Below are positions 52,499-60,142 of a DNA stretch of 64,000 nt, one piece after another. The DNA comes from Bacteroidota bacterium. GTDB taxonomy: Bacteria; Bacteroidota; Bacteroidia; Cytophagales; Cyclobacteriaceae. Where the stretch lies: positions 434,001 through 498,000 of the forward strand of contig JAFDYV010000004.1 in the NCBI GenBank assembly GCA_018267275.1, given 5' to 3'. Made by a program: the position numbers and the translations under genes. Each line of letters begins with the position of its first letter. Position 1 is the stretch's first letter. The notes under the pieces were generated by a model that did no database searches, was not told the origin of the DNA, and saw only the letters and a list, made by a program, of their open reading frames with translations.

Positions 52499-54454
52499 TT
52501 AGTTCACCTCTTTTCCTTCCACAAAATCGCCCCTCAAAGTTCTATATCGTTTGCGTGCTTCAGCAGCATAAACACTGCCTGCATACTTGTCCAAAAAAGT
52601 GCGATAGAGTTCTTTGGCTTTTTCTTTTTGGTTGAGGCGCAAGTCATAGATTTCAGCTTGCATAAAAGCTGCGTCATCTGCTAGCACATCTTCCCCAAAT
52701 TGCTGGATAATCTTTTCAAGATAGCCAATCGCGACATCGTACTTTCCTTGTCTCAGGTTTAAGTTTGCTTCCAGCCAAAACACATCGTCTTGTATGGCGT
52801 TGTTGACATAGCTCGGTGGAAGGGTCACCCAAATGTAGTCACCTTCCGTTTCTACCAGCGTATTGACATCTATAAAGCCATACAAAAAAGCTTCGGCTTG
52901 TTTCATAAGCACTTTGTTACTCTCGAAATTCAACAACTGCTTGGTGGCCTGTGGGAGCTGGTTTTGGTATATCAAAAATTCAATATTCGCCAGTTGGCGT
53001 AATGAAAAACCTGTGGTATCAAACGCTGTGTTCTCCTTGATGCGCATACTCAAGTCCATCGCATCGTTCGCTATTTCGCGGGTAGTGGCTTGTTTCAAAA
53101 TATCCAGGTGTTCTTGTGCTAGCTTAAAATCTCCTTTGTAATATGAAAGTTTGGCATTGCGCAACTTTGCCTCGTAGCCCAGCGGAGTTTCGCGTTGCGA
53201 TTTTTCGACTTGCGAATAAAGCAAGGTGGACTCCCATGGTTCACTTTTCAAAAGATAGATGTCGCCCAAATCAATCTTTGCTTGGTTGCGCAATGTAGCA
53301 GGGGTCTTCACATCTCCTATCAGCCTTTGAATACGTAAGATGGAGGAGTCTAACTCGTTGAGGTAATTAGCAAATAGCATAGCCTGGCTCAATCGGGCTT
53401 CATAGGCGCTGGGGTGTGATGGGTATCGGTTGCAAAATTTCATGTACTCAACTATGAGATACTTTACCGAGTCGGTATTTACCGGGTAGCTCTTTTTAAC
53501 TTTGGCTTCACGTGTCTTGATAAGGCCAAGTTGTGCCGGCAAGTAGTTTTCGGTGTTTACAAATTCCTTCACCACATAACTAAACGCTTTGTCGGCATTG
53601 GTGTAGTCTTGATTATTGAGGGCTATTTGGGCAATCTCCAGAGTTTTCGACTGATCCTTTCGAAAACGCTTGTCGTATGCGCGTGCTTGTACAAAGGCTC
53701 CGTAAAAATTTTTCTGCTGCAATTGGGTCCATATCAATAGATCAATAAAAACCTCCGATTGCGGATTGCCCTGCACACGATCCATCAACAAACGTTCAAG
53801 GCTTTCAAGTTCCTCTGGTTTTGTCAACAATATTTGCAACAAGTTTTTGACATAGCCAATGTTTCCGGGTGTTTGTGTTACATATTCGAGGTATTCGTTT
53901 ACCATCTCATCCCGCTTTCCTTGCAGGCGATAAAGATTGGCCATTTCTAAGAAAAAAATGAATGGATTTTTAGTTGCCGTACGAGCACATTGTAGTGAGT
54001 AGATGCTATAGTCAATCAAATTTCGTGATGCCAAAAAATCGGATATCGACTTGGCGCGATACATGTCTTCTGATTGGGCCTTAATGATCGCCTTTAGATA
54101 TTTGTCGGCCTTGGTCACATCGCCCGAGCGCAAGTAAACCATTCCCAAGTCCAGTTTGTAAGTAATGCGGTCGTCCCTGCGGATTACTTTTTCTACGTAG
54201 TCTTCAGCTTGCTTGTATTGGCCGAGATCGAGGAGCAAACTGAGATAGTTGCTGTGAATGGCGGATATGTTCTGAAAGTCCTTTGCCAAATTTTGAAAAG
54301 CCGCCAGTGCTTTTGGTTTGTCGCCACGCAGGTAGTAGTCATTAGCAATCTGTATATCCTGTTGATTTTGTGCGAAGCTCGGCTGCACACAAAACAACAC
54401 CAGTAATATATATTTATATATATATTTAAATATTATGTAATAATAGTTATCCAT
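52499..54454 (-). CDS. secreted tetratricopeptide-repeat protein (651 aa)
   Basis: Many TPR/Sel-like units run along the protein, for example ANDYYLRGDKPKALAAFQNL, DYVEKVIRRDDRITYKLDLGMVYLRSGD and KYDVAIGYLEKIIQQFG. The C-terminus (KEKAKELYRTFLDKYAGSVYAAEARKRYRTLRG) resembles outer-membrane-assembly TPR proteins. The N-terminus MDNYYYIIFKYIYKYILLVLF is a tyrosine-rich signal sequence encoded by an unusual A/T run. Its ATG sits inside a degenerate DnaA box at the edge of the proposed origin. No other start is available for the next 100 residues. Confidence 0.85.
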   Translation of the reverse strand: MDNYYYIIFKYIYKYILLVLFCVQPSFAQNQQDIQIANDYYLRGDKPKALAAFQNLAKDFQNISAIHSNYLSLLLDLGQYKQAEDYVEKVIRRDDRITYKLDLGMVYLRSGDVTKADKYLKAIIKAQSEDMYRAKSISDFLASRNLIDYSIYSLQCARTATKNPFIFFLEMANLYRLQGKRDEMVNEYLEYVTQTPGNIGYVKNLLQILLTKPEELESLERLLMDRVQGNPQSEVFIDLLIWTQLQQKNFYGAFVQARAYDKRFRKDQSKTLEIAQIALNNQDYTNADKAFSYVVKEFVNTENYLPAQLGLIKTREAKVKKSYPVNTDSVKYLIVEYMKFCNRYPSHPSAYEARLSQAMLFANYLNELDSSILRIQRLIGDVKTPATLRNQAKIDLGDIYLLKSEPWESTLLYSQVEKSQRETPLGYEAKLRNAKLSYYKGDFKLAQEHLDILKQATTREIANDAMDLSMRIKENTAFDTTGFSLRQLANIEFLIYQNQLPQATKQLLNFESNKVLMKQAEAFLYGFIDVNTLVETEGDYIWVTLPPSYVNNAIQDDVFWLEANLNLRQGKYDVAIGYLEKIIQQFGEDVLADDAAFMQAEIYDLRLNQKEKAKELYRTFLDKYAGSVYAAEARKRYRTLRGDFVEGKEVN

Positions 54455-54689
54455 GTGAGTTTGTGGACAAGGTTTGTGCCGGGTCGGTGTTTATAAGTGT
54501 GCGTGTGTTTAGTTTGAAAGGATGTTAAATTTAATGATTAAACGAGAATTTGTGGAATGTGGACAATTTGGTTAACATCTGGTACTCGTGGAGGGAGTGT
54601 TGGTAATTCTTATGTTTTGATGATTATTCAGAAGTTGGTGTTTTTGTTTGTTTCGATTGTGAATGAAAATGATGTTATCCACATGTGAT
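54406..54689. other. candidate chromosomal replication origin (oriC)
   Basis: The 235-base gap 54455-54689 and the adjoining A/T run (54406-54445) have origin features. There is a perfect DnaA box TTATCCACA at 54675-54683. Two one-mismatch boxes, TTGTCCACA on the minus strand, lie at 54462-54470 and 54558-54566, and a weaker TTATCCATG lies at 54447-54455. The A/T run could serve as the unwinding element. Counted by hand, the plus strand of 54481-54600 has about 38 G and 8 C. mnmG (gidA) and two parS-like sites lie within 5 kb, as is common near bacterial origins. dnaA itself is not in the window. Confidence 0.55.
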
Positions 54690-56315
54690 TCAGAACTTGA
54701 TAGAGAGTGGGCCCACCTCCCAGTTTGCTCTCACAGGTGTTGAAAACTTCTTATCAATCGTTCGGAAAAGGAACACTGGTTCGGGTTCGGTGCCGGTTTC
54801 GTAGTTTCCTACGTCCCACTTGCCATTGGCATTCTTGTCTGTTATTATTCTGATTTTGTATTCGTCAGGAATGAGGTTTTTGAAGGTGTGCAAATTGGGA
54901 TTGCTGATCTTGCTGACAATTGTATTTTTTGAATCCAATAGTTCCAGTGTGTACGTGGTTTGATTTGTGGCGACATTGATGGTGAGTGTTCCGGTTTCGT
55001 CTTCCCTCAGGATTTTGATCGCAGCTGTATGAGATTTGACACTGTCTTCGTCTATTGAGATGAGAGCCCCTTTACCTGCTATGAAGATCGGTACTGGTGG
55101 TTTACTTCTTTTGTCTTGTGGTTCAATGGCTTGAAATTTTTTGGTGATCCGCAAGCGGTGTTTCAGTGGGTCAATCGAAATATCGGTTTTATTGATGGGC
55201 AGGAACTGTGTTGTGTCAAGTTGTATGTAAAGGCTATCGAGGCCAAATCCGAGTAAAGGTTTGTTGAATGATGCTTCAACAACCATGGTTTTAGTTTCGA
55301 GATTATATTTTGGCTCTGCGAATTTGACTGCGAAGCGTTCTTTCGGTAGTTTGGTGTCGGTGGTTTTGATATAAGCAATGGTGTCAATGGTGTGGCCAAT
55401 GCTGTCGCGGGCAAAAATTCTTATTTGTAATGAGTCTTTTTTCGGAGGGTTGTAGATCAATACTTCGTCCTGGGTGTCGGCATATTGGTATGTTAGTTCG
55501 GTCTGTGTTGCTTCGAGATGCAATGTGTCGAGGGCTTTGTTGAAGCGAAGTTTTGATTGTCGGTCTGTGTTTCGGATGCTTGTAATTTTGAGTGGCCGCG
55601 CGTCAACTTTGAAGAGAGAGATTCGCACGCTATCGGATTTTTGTCCGTTCAAAATCAGTTGGGAGGAGACAAATCCAAACCGCTCGGTTTTGCTATCGAC
55701 TTTGAGATTGCGGTTCTTGTCGTCAAACGCGTAGATGTAGTATTCGCCTGCCTTTAAGTTGGTGATGCTAAACTGCCCTTTTGAATTCGTGCGCGTAAAA
55801 TAGGTGGGTGTGTGGTTGAAGATGTTGAAGGTGTCGCGCTGGTAGAGGGCAACTGTGATTTTATCGGGTGGCTGCTCCTTGAATAGTTCGTTTACGGAGC
55901 CAAAGATTTTGAGCGAGTCTATTTCCGGGCCTGTGCTAAAGGCCAATCGGAGGTTGTATACCGGATTTCTTTCGTTGAGGTCTTGTACGGCATCGCGGAA
56001 GTTGATGGTGTAGGTGGTGTTTTCTTGCAGTGGCTTTTCCGGGTTGATAATTACTCGGTTTTTCTTGGCAACAATTTTTGACTTTTTACCCAATGACGGA
56101 GTGATTAGGACTTCTTCATTTGCATTTTTGAGTTGCACGTATTCGTCAAATTCTAGTTCGAACGTCTTTCCTGCGAAATTGCGTTGGTTGTCTTTCGGGA
56201 ATGATTTGATGAGTACCGGTGGCTTTTTGTCTTGGGGCCCTCCGGTAGGAGATGTTTGGTTGGCGCAACGTGCCAGCAAGAAGAGGACAACAGCAGAAAG
56301 TATCAGGCTTCTCAT
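54690..56315 (-). CDS. Ig-like (Big_5/SbsA-type) lipoprotein, 541 aa
   Basis: The signal MRSLILSAVVLFLLARC ends at a cysteine followed by ANQTSPTGGPQDKKPPVL, the usual start of these Bacteroidota lipoproteins. The first domain (about 30-130) is the Ig-like Big_5 type (FELEFDEYVQLKNANEEVLITPSL, TTYTINFRDAVQDLNERN). Later come a repeat of beta domains and a closing TPEYEIR-like block with DKNANGKWDVGNYETGTEPEPV, a calcium-type loop also seen earlier as DDKNRNLKVDSKTERFG. The start overlaps the methyltransferase stop by ATGA. It is probably a periplasmic or outer-membrane protein. Confidence 0.87.
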   Translation of the reverse strand: MRSLILSAVVLFLLARCANQTSPTGGPQDKKPPVLIKSFPKDNQRNFAGKTFELEFDEYVQLKNANEEVLITPSLGKKSKIVAKKNRVIINPEKPLQENTTYTINFRDAVQDLNERNPVYNLRLAFSTGPEIDSLKIFGSVNELFKEQPPDKITVALYQRDTFNIFNHTPTYFTRTNSKGQFSITNLKAGEYYIYAFDDKNRNLKVDSKTERFGFVSSQLILNGQKSDSVRISLFKVDARPLKITSIRNTDRQSKLRFNKALDTLHLEATQTELTYQYADTQDEVLIYNPPKKDSLQIRIFARDSIGHTIDTIAYIKTTDTKLPKERFAVKFAEPKYNLETKTMVVEASFNKPLLGFGLDSLYIQLDTTQFLPINKTDISIDPLKHRLRITKKFQAIEPQDKRSKPPVPIFIAGKGALISIDEDSVKSHTAAIKILREDETGTLTINVATNQTTYTLELLDSKNTIVSKISNPNLHTFKNLIPDEYKIRIITDKNANGKWDVGNYETGTEPEPVFLFRTIDKKFSTPVRANWEVGPLSIKF

Positions 56316-57199
56316 GCGTGCTTGGCGATGTAGATTAGGCTTGAATGATTTTTCGTTTTGGCAGCTGTGAGGTTGGAATGGAGGCCGCGGACAAATGCTT
56401 TCGTTGCAGCGAGCCATTTCGGTTGGTCAGGGTTTTTGTAACCCTCGCTCAACAGGCTCACGTAGAATGCATCTAACTTCATTGGTTTTATTTCTACAAT
56501 TTTTAAACCAACTTTCTTCAAGAGTGTGGTCATTGTTTCAGTAGAAAAGTGCCAGAGGTGTCTGGGCACATCATAGCCGGCCCAATGCGCTTGATAATGA
56601 CCGCCATCGGGTGATTGGTAATTTGGTACGGCAATAAATATAGTGCCTCCTGTTTTCAGTTGTCCAGTGATGGTTTGCAAGGTGTCGGCTAATGCGTGAA
56701 CATGTTCAAGAACGTGCCAAAGGGTGATGGCATCATATTTTGTTTCCGGCAGTTCGCTTATTGTTGCAGCCATGTGTTTGCCAATGAGCTGGGTGGCTTT
56801 CGCTCGGGCGTCATCCGATGGTTCGACTCCGCTCACTTTCCACCCTCGTTGTTGGCAATGGTTCAAAAATTCTCCTGTTCCACAACCGAAATCGAGAAGT
56901 GATCCTGGCTTCTGATACCTTACAATGGTGTCGTGCTTCCATTGAAGGGTGAAGTTGCGGGCAAAGAGATAAATGCGATCGAAAAGAGATTTGCCGCCAC
57001 CGGTGTGGGAGATGTATTTATCAGATTGATAATATCTAGAGATTTGAGTTGGTGATGGTCGAGGGTTCGTCAATAAAAATCCGCAGCCTCGGCATGCCAC
57101 GATTTGAAAGACTTCGTTAGTAGCGGTGTAATCTTTTACCTCAAGGTGTGGTGCAAACTCAGATGAGTTGCAGAGTGGGCAGTGGCGGAGCGTTTCCAA
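56312..57199 (-). CDS. class I SAM-dependent methyltransferase with an N-terminal zinc-ribbon
   Basis: The N-terminal CPLC (Cys7, Cys10) and CRGCG (Cys36, Cys39) form a four-cysteine knuckle typical of methyltransferase type 12/13 proteins acting on sugars or lipids. The SAM site is LLDFGCGTGEF (101-111), followed by VSGVEPSDDA and LWHVLEHVHALADTL. It overlaps the Ig-like lipoprotein gene by ATGA and lies 34 bases after mnmG. The substrate is unknown; a sugar or quinone-like acceptor is possible. Confidence 0.87.
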   Translation of the reverse strand: METLRHCPLCNSSEFAPHLEVKDYTATNEVFQIVACRGCGFLLTNPRPSPTQISRYYQSDKYISHTGGGKSLFDRIYLFARNFTLQWKHDTIVRYQKPGSLLDFGCGTGEFLNHCQQRGWKVSGVEPSDDARAKATQLIGKHMAATISELPETKYDAITLWHVLEHVHALADTLQTITGQLKTGGTIFIAVPNYQSPDGGHYQAHWAGYDVPRHLWHFSTETMTTLLKKVGLKIVEIKPMKLDAFYVSLLSEGYKNPDQPKWLAATKAFVRGLHSNLTAAKTKNHSSLIYIAKHA

Positions 57200-57233
57200 G
57201 GTATTAGACGGCAGACCGTTGTTCGTAGTTTGA

Positions 57234-59096
57234 TTATTTTCCCATATAGACGGTCAACACGGATACATCCGCAGGCGAAACGCCACTAATACGGGATAGC
57301 TGACCGATCGTTTCCGGTTTAATCTTTTTCAATTTTTCCCGGGCTTCTGACGATAAAGCTTTAACCCTATCGTAGTCGAAATCTGGTTTGATTTTGTAGT
57401 CGTCCAGGCTTAAGATTTTCTCAGCAAGTTTTTGCTCGCGTTCAATGTAGCTCTCGTACTTCGTGTTGATCTCTACTTGTTGTAAAACCTCATCACTGTA
57501 CTTACTCAGCCTTTCGCTCAGTAGCGGATCGAGGCGTTTTAGTTCTGCCATACCTAAATGGGGGCGTTTCAACAGATTTTCAACCGGTACTTTTTCAGTT
57601 AGTTGAGCGCTGTTGAGTTCTGCCAATTCCGCATTCACTGTTTCTGGTGTGGCGCGAAGCTCCTTTAGTTCACGTTGTAGTTGGGCAATAGCGTTCTTCT
57701 TGTCCAGCAACTTTTCTAAACGACTGTCAGATGCAAGCCCAAGTTTGTGTCCAATTTCCGTAAGCCGCAGATCGGCATTATCCTGGCGAAGCAAGATGCG
57801 ATACTCAGCCCTGGAGGTAAACATTCTGTAAGGTTCTTGGGTACCCTTATTTACAAGGTCGTCTATTAATACACCGATGTAAGCTTCAGATCTTTTTAAT
57901 ACAAGGGGTTCTTTTTCGTTGATTTTGTTGTGAGCGTTAATGCCGGCCATCAACCCTTGGCAGGCCGCTTCTTCATACCCTGTAGTGCCGTTAATTTGAC
58001 CTGCAAAATACAGATTATCAATAAGTTGAGTCTCTAAACTCATCTTCAATTGCGTTGGCGGGAAGTAGTCGTATTCGATCGCGTAGCCAGGCCGGAACAT
58101 CTTTGCATGCTCAAATCCGGGTATCTTGGTGATCGCAGCGTATTGCACGTCTTCAGGCAAAGAAGTAGAGAAACCATTTACGTAGATTTCAACGGTCTTC
58201 CATCCTTCTGGCTCCACAAAGATTTGGTGCCTTTCACGTTCCGCAAATCGATTGATTTTGTCTTCTATTGAAGGGCAATAACGAGGACCTAAACCTTTGA
58301 TTCGGCCTTGGAACATGGGGGACTTGTCAAAGCCCTTTTGCAGTTGGCGGTGTACTTCTTCATTGGTGTAAGTGATCCAACAACTGCGTTGTTCTTGTAA
58401 CGGCTCGGTATCGGTAAAGGAAAATTTGCCTGGGTTTTCGTCACCTTTTTGTTCTTCCATTTTGGAGTAATCCAGCGAGCGGCCATCGATGCGCGGTGGT
58501 GTGCCCGTCTTCATTCTTCCTGATTCAAATCCCAATTCAATAAGTTGTTCTGTAATTCCCGATGCCGCTTTTTCGGCTGCCCGGCCTCCACCAAAGTTCT
58601 TTTCTCCAATGTGGATTTTGCCATTCAAGAAAGTGCCGTTGGTCAGCACCACTGCTTTGCATGCGATCTCGATGCCCAGGGCAGTTCTCACGCCCACAAC
58701 CCTTTTATCTTTCACTACAACACAGGTGGCCATCTCCTGCCAGAAATCTACGTTGGGGATATTCTCGAGCATCAAGCGCCACTCTTCGGCAAAACGCATA
58801 CGATCATTTTGGGTGCGCGGGCTCCACATGGCAGGGCCTTTGGAAAGATTCAGCATCCGGAATTGGAGCATAGATTTGTCCGAGACGATTCCCGAGTATC
58901 CACCCAAGGCATCAATCTCCCGAAGTATTTGGCCTTTGGCAACACCCCCCATGGCCGGATTGCACGACATCTGGGCAATGGTATTCATGTTCATAGTGAT
59001 CAACAGAACCTTTGAGCCCATGTTGGCTGCGGCCGCAGCGGCTTCACACCCAGCATGCCCCGCACCCACTACTATGACATCGTACCTTTTGAACAT
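57234..59096 (-). CDS. mnmG: tRNA uridine-5-carboxymethylaminomethyl modification enzyme MnmG (GidA)
   Basis: An FAD protein that, with MnmE, installs the cmnm5 group on U34 of certain tRNAs. The dinucleotide site is VVGAGHAGCEAAAAAANMG near residues 9-27. Further marks are NPAMGGVAKGQILREIDALGG, KTGTPPRIDGRSLDYS and AGQINGTTGYEEAACQGLMAGINA, and the C-terminal helical domain ends in SGVSPADVSVLTVYMGK. The 620 residues are usual. gidA is often close to oriC; here the candidate origin is about 2.5 kb beyond its 3' end and parS-like sites are just upstream of its start. Confidence 0.97.
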   Translation of the reverse strand: MFKRYDVIVVGAGHAGCEAAAAAANMGSKVLLITMNMNTIAQMSCNPAMGGVAKGQILREIDALGGYSGIVSDKSMLQFRMLNLSKGPAMWSPRTQNDRMRFAEEWRLMLENIPNVDFWQEMATCVVVKDKRVVGVRTALGIEIACKAVVLTNGTFLNGKIHIGEKNFGGGRAAEKAASGITEQLIELGFESGRMKTGTPPRIDGRSLDYSKMEEQKGDENPGKFSFTDTEPLQEQRSCWITYTNEEVHRQLQKGFDKSPMFQGRIKGLGPRYCPSIEDKINRFAERERHQIFVEPEGWKTVEIYVNGFSTSLPEDVQYAAITKIPGFEHAKMFRPGYAIEYDYFPPTQLKMSLETQLIDNLYFAGQINGTTGYEEAACQGLMAGINAHNKINEKEPLVLKRSEAYIGVLIDDLVNKGTQEPYRMFTSRAEYRILLRQDNADLRLTEIGHKLGLASDSRLEKLLDKKNAIAQLQRELKELRATPETVNAELAELNSAQLTEKVPVENLLKRPHLGMAELKRLDPLLSERLSKYSDEVLQQVEINTKYESYIEREQKLAEKILSLDDYKIKPDFDYDRVKALSSEAREKLKKIKPETIGQLSRISGVSPADVSVLTVYMGK

Positions 59097-59136
59097 GTTG
59101 TCCTTTACTTCGTTTATTGGCTACACCTAACGTTTT

Positions 59137-59152
59137 TGTTCCACGTGGAACA
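59137..59152. other. parS-like centromere site 1
   Basis: TGTTCCACGTGGAACA is a perfect 16-bp palindrome and differs at one base from the chromosomal parS consensus TGTTNCACGTGAAACA. It lies 41 bases upstream of the mnmG start codon, outside coding DNA. ParB would load here for chromosome segregation. Confidence 0.75.
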
Positions 59153-59194
59153 TCGGTTGACTATAGGCTTCTCATCGTGCCGCATCAAATGTAT

Positions 59195-59210
59195 TGTTCC
59201 ACGTGAAACT
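59195..59210. other. parS-like centromere site 2
   Basis: TGTTCCACGTGAAACT matches parS at all but the last base and lies 58 bases from site 1 in the same gap between mnmG and ybeY. Two such sites within 75 bases are very unlikely by chance and support a true ParB-binding locus. Confidence 0.7.
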
Positions 59211-59255
59211 TTTTGAGCTTAACCAGAACCCACAAAAAATTGGACTTGACGTTGC

Positions 59256-59672
59256 TTACTTCCGCAAAGATAGGGAAGCTTCTTCTTTCTTGCGCATTAG
59301 AGCTTTCTCAGCTGGCCGCTTGTCTTTATACCCGGCAAGGTGCAAAACACCATGTATCATAACTCGGTGTAGTTCATCCTCGAAAGTAACCTTAAACTTC
59401 TCAGCATTTTCAGCCACTCGTTCTATGCTGATATAGATTTCCCCACTCAGGGTTTTCGCTTCCGAGTAATCGAAGGTGATTATATCGGTAAGAGTATTAT
59501 GGTTGAGAAATTTCTGGTTGAGCGACAATAGATAGTCATCAGAACAATACACGTAGGTTAAGTCCCCAATTCCCTTTTTCTCTTTCTTGGCTATCGACTC
59601 GATCCAAATAGAGGTTTTCCGCTTGTTCTTGATTTTGAACTCTACTTGCTCTGAAAAGTAGCGGATCGGCAT
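59256..59672 (-). CDS. ybeY: rRNA maturation RNase YbeY
   Basis: A metal-dependent endoribonuclease for 16S rRNA 3' processing and ribosome quality control. The family pattern includes LNHNTLTDIITFDYS (56-70) and the metal motif HGVLHLAGYKDK with His107 and His111. The third ligand, His in most bacteria, is replaced here by the KDK region (Asp117), which I recall as usual in Bacteroidota. The 138 residues are normal. It lies downstream of the RsbW-like gene with a 61-base gap. Confidence 0.93.
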   Translation of the reverse strand: MPIRYFSEQVEFKIKNKRKTSIWIESIAKKEKKGIGDLTYVYCSDDYLLSLNQKFLNHNTLTDIITFDYSEAKTLSGEIYISIERVAENAEKFKVTFEDELHRVMIHGVLHLAGYKDKRPAEKALMRKKEEASLSLRK

Positions 59673-59733
59673 GAGCGCTGATAGTTTTTGAGATTCTACC
59701 TGATATCTGCGGGTGGCTCCCTAAAGGATGCCT

Positions 59734-60138
59734 CTAAGAATTCATATAAAAGCTTAACTCGACCACCTTGCCATTGTCTGCAAACTCCACCTCATCAGCC
59801 AGGTGCTTCATCAGAAAAATTCCCCGGCCGCCCGGTTTTTCTAAATTTTCCGCTGTGGTGGGGTCAGGTAAGTTGTGATAATCAAAACCACTTCCCTCAT
59901 CTTCTACCTTGAATTTGATTAGCCCTTCTGCTAATGAAAGCGACAGCGCTACATTTTTTGAAGAATCATTTCTGTTGCCGTGCTTAATGGCATTATTAAC
60001 CGCTTCGGTAACGGCAATCATAATGTTGCCATATATGTCATCATTTAGGTGATACTTCTCCTTGGCATTGTCAATGAAGCTTTCAATCATCCGAATATTT
60101 TCGGCCAGAGATGGGATTTCAATGCGGATCTTCTTCAC
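59734..60138 (-). CDS. RsbW-like serine/threonine kinase / anti-sigma ATP-binding protein
   Basis: A 134-residue GHKL ATPase. The N-box is TEAVNNAIKHGN (Glu45, Asn49), the G1 box VEDEGSGFDY (Asp80) and the G2 box PGGRGIFLMKHL. Such proteins phosphorylate STAS-domain anti-sigma antagonists or bind sigma factors in partner-switching circuits. No STAS partner is in the window. It follows the DUF4175 gene by 4 bases. Confidence 0.88.
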   Translation of the reverse strand: MKKIRIEIPSLAENIRMIESFIDNAKEKYHLNDDIYGNIMIAVTEAVNNAIKHGNRNDSSKNVALSLSLAEGLIKFKVEDEGSGFDYHNLPDPTTAENLEKPGGRGIFLMKHLADEVEFADNGKVVELSFYMNS

Positions 60139-60142
60139 TTAG

